Shown here: positions 61,155 to 64,000 of the stretch, in pieces
Layout of the letters: each line of letters starts with the position of its first letter
Position numbering within the stretch: position 1 is the stretch's first letter
Assembly (NCBI RefSeq): GCF_007859325.1
Contig: NZ_VOHK01000001.1
Span: 434,001 to 498,000 of the forward strand
Length of the DNA stretch: 64,000 bases
Source: Luteimonas marina
GTDB taxonomy: Bacteria > Pseudomonadota > Gammaproteobacteria > Xanthomonadales > Xanthomonadaceae
Reading direction: 5' to 3'
Made by a program: the position numbers and the translations under genes
Notes under the pieces: generated by a model
Database searches by the model: none
The model's input: only the letters and a program-made list of their open reading frames with translations
What the model was told of the DNA's origin: nothing

Positions 61155-62354
61155 TCAGGCCACCTGTGGCACGGCAGCCGGCGCACGTTCCCGGAACCTG
61201 AGCCCGAACAGCGGCCGCAGCGGCGGAATGCGGCGGATGAGCTCGTAGCCGGCGAAGCACAGGCCGAAGGTCAGCACCACCAGCAGCGGCCCCTCCAGCA
61301 GCGGCGGCAGGTCGAACGGCTTGAGGTTGTGCGCCAGCACCACGGTGATCGTCTGGTGCAGGATGTAGACCGGGAAGATCGCCTGCGACAGGTAGCGCAG
61401 GGCAGGGCTGTCGCCGGGCGCCCACTGCCGGGCGAAGCCGAGGATGGCCACGATCGCGCACCACTGGTTCAGGCCCCAGGCGCCGCGCATCGCCAGCCGC
61501 AGTCCCTGCGGCGGGGCGATATCGGTGAAGTAGCCGAAGTAGGCGACGATCGCGAGCCAGCTGCCCAGCCACAGCGCCAGCGCCGGCCAGCGCGCGCGCT
61601 GGATCGCCTCCCAGACCGCGCTTGAGCGCGCGACGAGGAAGCCGAGCAGGAAGATGCCGAAGTACTGGACGTGGTTGTACCAGTCGTCGACCAGCGCATG
61701 CGTCGAGTCGAAGATGCCGATCAGCGCGATCCGGGCGACGGCGAAGAACAGGATCGGCCACAGCAGGAGGCCGCCGGTCGAGGTCAGGGCGCTGGCGAGG
61801 CTGGCGGCGAAGGCCTCCAGCCGCCGCGGCGCAAGCTTCAGCAGCAGCCACAGCGCGACGGTGTAGACCCACAGGTAGGCGACGAACCAAAGGTGGTTCC
61901 AGGTCGGCACGTCGAGGCAGTCGTCGCCGCGGCAGAAGCCGTCGTCGTTGGCGAGGTAGCGTCCCCAGAACGCGAGGTAGCCGTCGTGGTAGCCGCCCGG
62001 CAGCTTCTCGACGACCTCGTAGTACGCCTGCGGCACCACCACCACGAGCATGCCGAAGACCAGCGGAACCAGCAGCCGCCAGGACCTCGCGCCGAGGAAC
62101 CGTGGCGTACTGCCACGGGCCTCGGCCTCGCGCCGGGCCTTGCCCAGCAGGAACGCGGTCGCCGCGCCCGACACCAGGAACAGCAGCGACAGCCGCCACG
62201 GCGAGGTCAGCATCATGAACGGCTGCAGCGCCGGTCCGGCGTAGGGGCTGTTCACGTGCCACTCCCAGGTCACGTAGTACATGCCGACGTGATAGAGCAC
62301 CAGCAGCATGAAGGCGAGGACGCGGACCCAGTCGAGGTCGAAACGGCGTTGCAT
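61155..62354 (-). CDS. acyltransferase-3-family membrane protein
   Basis: The 399-residue protein has about ten membrane helices and the AT3 motif R-x10-H at the start (Arg11, His22 in WVRVLAFMLLVLYHVG). AT3 proteins acylate cell-surface glycans, such as OpgC on periplasmic glucans. A loop with two cysteines (DDGFCRGDDCLDVP) may form a periplasmic disulfide. The start at 62354 gives MQRRFDLDW; a long upstream open frame is antisense to the LytTR gene. It diverges from a membrane LytTR regulator, probably its controller. Substrate unknown. Confidence 0.85.
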   Translation of the reverse strand: MQRRFDLDWVRVLAFMLLVLYHVGMYYVTWEWHVNSPYAGPALQPFMMLTSPWRLSLLFLVSGAATAFLLGKARREAEARGSTPRFLGARSWRLLVPLVFGMLVVVVPQAYYEVVEKLPGGYHDGYLAFWGRYLANDDGFCRGDDCLDVPTWNHLWFVAYLWVYTVALWLLLKLAPRRLEAFAASLASALTSTGGLLLWPILFFAVARIALIGIFDSTHALVDDWYNHVQYFGIFLLGFLVARSSAVWEAIQRARWPALALWLGSWLAIVAYFGYFTDIAPPQGLRLAMRGAWGLNQWCAIVAILGFARQWAPGDSPALRYLSQAIFPVYILHQTITVVLAHNLKPFDLPPLLEGPLLVVLTFGLCFAGYELIRRIPPLRPLFGLRFRERAPAAVPQVA

Positions 62355-62365
62355 GGCGGAGGTTC

Positions 62366-62473
62366 CGGTTCGGGTGGACGGGGAGGAGGATCCGCGCGGC
62401 GGCCTCGGCGCCAAGCCCGAAGTGATCGTACGACCGGTCCCGGGGACGAACCGCGGACCCGCGGGACGAACCG
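62366..62473. promoter_or_regulatory. direct-repeat operator candidate between acyltransferase and LytTR genes
   Basis: GGGACGAACCG occurs at 62443-62453 and again at 62463-62473, exactly 20 bases apart (two helical turns). A related CGGTTCGG lies in the opposite orientation at 62366-62373, near the acyltransferase start. LytTR dimers typically bind two direct repeats spaced about two turns, so these are candidate sites for the divergent LytTR regulator. Confidence 0.55.
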
Positions 62474-62510
62474 GGGGCGTCGATCCGGTCCCCGTCCGTA
62501 GAATGCGCGC

Positions 62511-63389
62511 ATGCAACCCAGCGTGCGAACCGCCTACGAACGCTATCGCCCCTGGCGGCGCTGGGTGGAGATCGGCTTCTTCGCCGCGGTCCTCGTCGTC
62601 AACGCCGTAGGCAACACCGTCACCACCTGGATCGACCTCAACCGCTCCGAGCCGGGCCGGGTGCCGATGTGGGAGCCGGCGGTCTGGGAGGGGAGCAGCG
62701 CGCTGCTGTGGACCGTGATCATTCCCCTGGTCGCCGTGCTCACCTGGCGCTGGCCCACGCACTGGGACAACTGGCGCCGGCGCCTGCCGCTGCACCTGGT
62801 CGCGAGCGTGGCGGTTTCGCTGGTCCACGTGTCGGGCATGGTTGGCCTGCGCGTCCTGGCGTATCGCTGGCAGGGAGCGGACTACGACTTCGGGCCCTGG
62901 CCGCGCGAGCTGGGCTACGAATACCTCAAGGACGTGCGCACCTACCTCGGCTTCGTCGTGATCATCGAGGTCTACCGCCTGCTGCTGCGCCGCCTGCAGG
63001 GCGAGGCCAGCTTCCTGGCCGCGCCCGACGACGGGCCGCCGGTGGAAGCGGTGGACCGGCCGGACCGGTTCCTCGTGCGCAAGCTCGGCCGTGAGTTCCT
63101 GGTCGCGGCCAACGACATCGAATGGCTGCAGGCCTCGGGCAACTACGTCAACCTGCGCGTGCGCGGCCACGACTATCCGCTGCGCAGCACGATTGCCGGG
63201 ATCGAGGCCCGGCTCGACCCGGCCCGATTCCTGCGCATCCACCGCAGCTATATCGCCAACCTCGACCACCTGGCCTCGATCGAGCCGCTGGACACCGGCG
63301 ATGCGCGCGTGCACCTGAAGGACGGCACCGCGCTGCCCTGCAGCCGCCGCTACCGCGGCGAACTGCGCGATCGCCTGGGCGAGTCCTGA
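62511..63389 (+). CDS. membrane-anchored LytTR-type transcriptional regulator
   Basis: The 292-residue product has about four membrane helices (near 19-40, 60-80, 88-112 and 138-160), a cytoplasmic linker and a C-terminal LytTR DNA-binding domain (about 185-290; VRKLGREFLVAANDIEWLQA, GNYVNLRVRGHDYPLRSTIA, RFLRIHRSYIANLDHLASIE). It has no receiver domain, so it likely senses a membrane signal directly and binds DNA from the membrane. It is divergent from an acyltransferase-3 gene. The region upstream has a 20-bp-period direct repeat. Ligand unknown. Confidence 0.88.
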   Translation: MQPSVRTAYERYRPWRRWVEIGFFAAVLVVNAVGNTVTTWIDLNRSEPGRVPMWEPAVWEGSSALLWTVIIPLVAVLTWRWPTHWDNWRRRLPLHLVASVAVSLVHVSGMVGLRVLAYRWQGADYDFGPWPRELGYEYLKDVRTYLGFVVIIEVYRLLLRRLQGEASFLAAPDDGPPVEAVDRPDRFLVRKLGREFLVAANDIEWLQASGNYVNLRVRGHDYPLRSTIAGIEARLDPARFLRIHRSYIANLDHLASIEPLDTGDARVHLKDGTALPCSRRYRGELRDRLGES

Positions 63390-63492
63390 AGCAGCTGCAG
63401 GGGAGCGACCCCGGTCGCGCAGGTGCCCTGCGACGCGTCGGGGCGCAGGCCGTCGCGATTGAAATCGCGCCTGCACGCCGGCGGCCGGCAAT

Positions 63493-63501
63493 TGCTAGAA
63501 T
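63493..63501 (+). promoter_or_regulatory. extended -10 promoter element for prfB
   Basis: TGCTAGAAT matches the extended -10 form TGnTAtaAT; no -35 is evident at the right distance. It lies 31 bases before the prfB ATG, after the end of the LytTR gene. A T6 run at 63511-63516 sits between it and the start. Confidence 0.4.
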
Positions 63502-63532
63502 CACCGGCTGTTTTTTGCCCGGTGTTCCCCAC

Positions 63533-64000
63533 ATGATCGAACTCAATCCCGTGCGCCAGCGCATCGCCGACCTGACCGGCCGGCTGGATGCGCTGAGGGG
63601 GTTTCTTTGACTACGATGCCAGGCGCGAGCGGCTCGAAGAAGTAGAGCGCGAGCTCGAGAACCCCGACATCTGGAACGATCCCGAACGCGCCCAGGCGCT
63701 GGGCCGGGAGCGTTCGATGCTCGACAAGACCGTCAACGGCATCCGCAACCTGACCGAGGGCCTGTCTGGCGCCGGCGAACTGCTGGAACTGGCCGAGGCC
63801 GAGGACGACGAAGAGACCGCGCAGGCCGTGGTCGACGACGTCGAGCGCCATGCCGGCGAAGTCGACAAGCTGGAATTCCAGCGCATGTTCTCCGGCGAGA
63901 TGGACGGCACCAACGCCTTCGTCGACATCCAGGCCGGCGCCGGCGGCACCGAGGCGCAGGACTGGGCCGAGATGCTGCTGCGCATGTACCTGCGCTGGGC
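63533..64000 (+). CDS. prfB: peptide chain release factor 2 with programmed +1 frameshift, 3' end outside window
   Basis: RF2 terminates translation at UGA and UAA. The first frame runs 25 codons from ATG 63533 to an in-frame TGA (63608-63610). The site reads AGG GGG TTT CTT TGA C: the Shine-Dalgarno-like AGGGGG and slippery CTT before TGA are the autoregulatory +1 frameshift of prfB. After the shift (reading GAC TAC GAT GCC from 63609) the frame is open to the window edge with typical RF2 sequence (NPDIWNDPERAQALGRERSM, FVDIQAGAGGTEAQDWAEML). The GGQ and SPF motifs lie beyond the edge. About 155 residues are visible. The gene is not broken. Confidence 0.95.

Noticed and set aside
63533..63610. 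Early stop in prfB considered as a pseudogene or sequencing error
   Set aside because: The sequence context is the well-known +1 programmed frameshift site and the shifted frame is intact to the window edge.

Overview
The window is GC-rich chromosomal DNA from a gammaproteobacterium of the Xanthomonadaceae/Lysobacteraceae type (Lysobacter, Luteimonas, Xanthomonas and relatives). The evidence is gene content and order: serC-pheA-aroA; rne diverging from rluC; rpsA-ihfB-lapA-lapB; smpB/ratA-rnfH/bamE/fur/recN; hrcA-grpE-dnaK-dnaJ-dapB-carA-carB-greA; recJ and prfB. A 41-residue zinc-free L36, a cysteine-free Fur and several families of long palindromic intergenic repeats fit the same group. Nearly all of it is core chromosome. 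There is no phage, insertion sequence, integron or CRISPR array.

Layout. 1-7.8 kb: a truncated msrP, the serine/aromatic amino-acid operon, two tandem small TonB-domain proteins and serS. 7.8-11.1 kb: azoR and a divergent LysR regulator, tRNA-Ser(UGA), a chromosomal AAC(3)-I-like acetyltransferase and a GacA/UvrY-type regulator. 11.1-19.5 kb: RNase E with a leader of about 0.4 kb, rluC, phhB, nfuA, an unusual proline-rich membrane protein with a TonB/TolA-type SxxxH transmembrane signature, and two single-haem cytochromes c. 19.8-27.5 kb: an RND operon with one adaptor and two dissimilar pump subunits. 27.5-34.9 kb: a mostly minus-strand accessory stretch (CPBP protease, TraB-like protein, alpha/beta hydrolase with a TetR regulator, a PAT-like acetyltransferase, the AguA/AguB putrescine branch) ending in rpmJ. 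35-43.3 kb: cmk, rpsA, ihfB, lapAB and three envelope-polysaccharide genes (WecA-like, CapD/WbpM-like, galU). 43.4-63.4 kb: trans-translation and outer-membrane genes, fur, recN, the heat-shock operon, dapB, carAB-greA, a degenerate phosphoglycerate-mutase-like protein, recJ, then a divergent acyltransferase/membrane-LytTR pair. 63.5 kb to the end: prfB with its programmed frameshift, cut by the window edge.

Functional links. SerC and AroA act in serine and chorismate synthesis and PheA takes chorismate on to phenylpyruvate. LapA/LapB, BamE and the WecA/CapD/GalU cluster serve the envelope. AguA and AguB convert agmatine to putrescine. CarAB and GreA form the operon described in Pseudomonas. 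The least explained parts are the SxxxH membrane protein (16801-18468), the two-pump RND operon with divergent proton-relay positions, the LytTR/acyltransferase module with a 20-bp-period direct repeat (62355-62510), the paired TetR operators (30692-30706 and 31376-31390) and the palindromic repeats, some of which supply stop codons. I see no wholly new multi-gene system; the candidates for novelty are these small modules.

Start codons were moved from the longest open frame to internal starts wherever a ribosome-binding site or family alignment favoured it.
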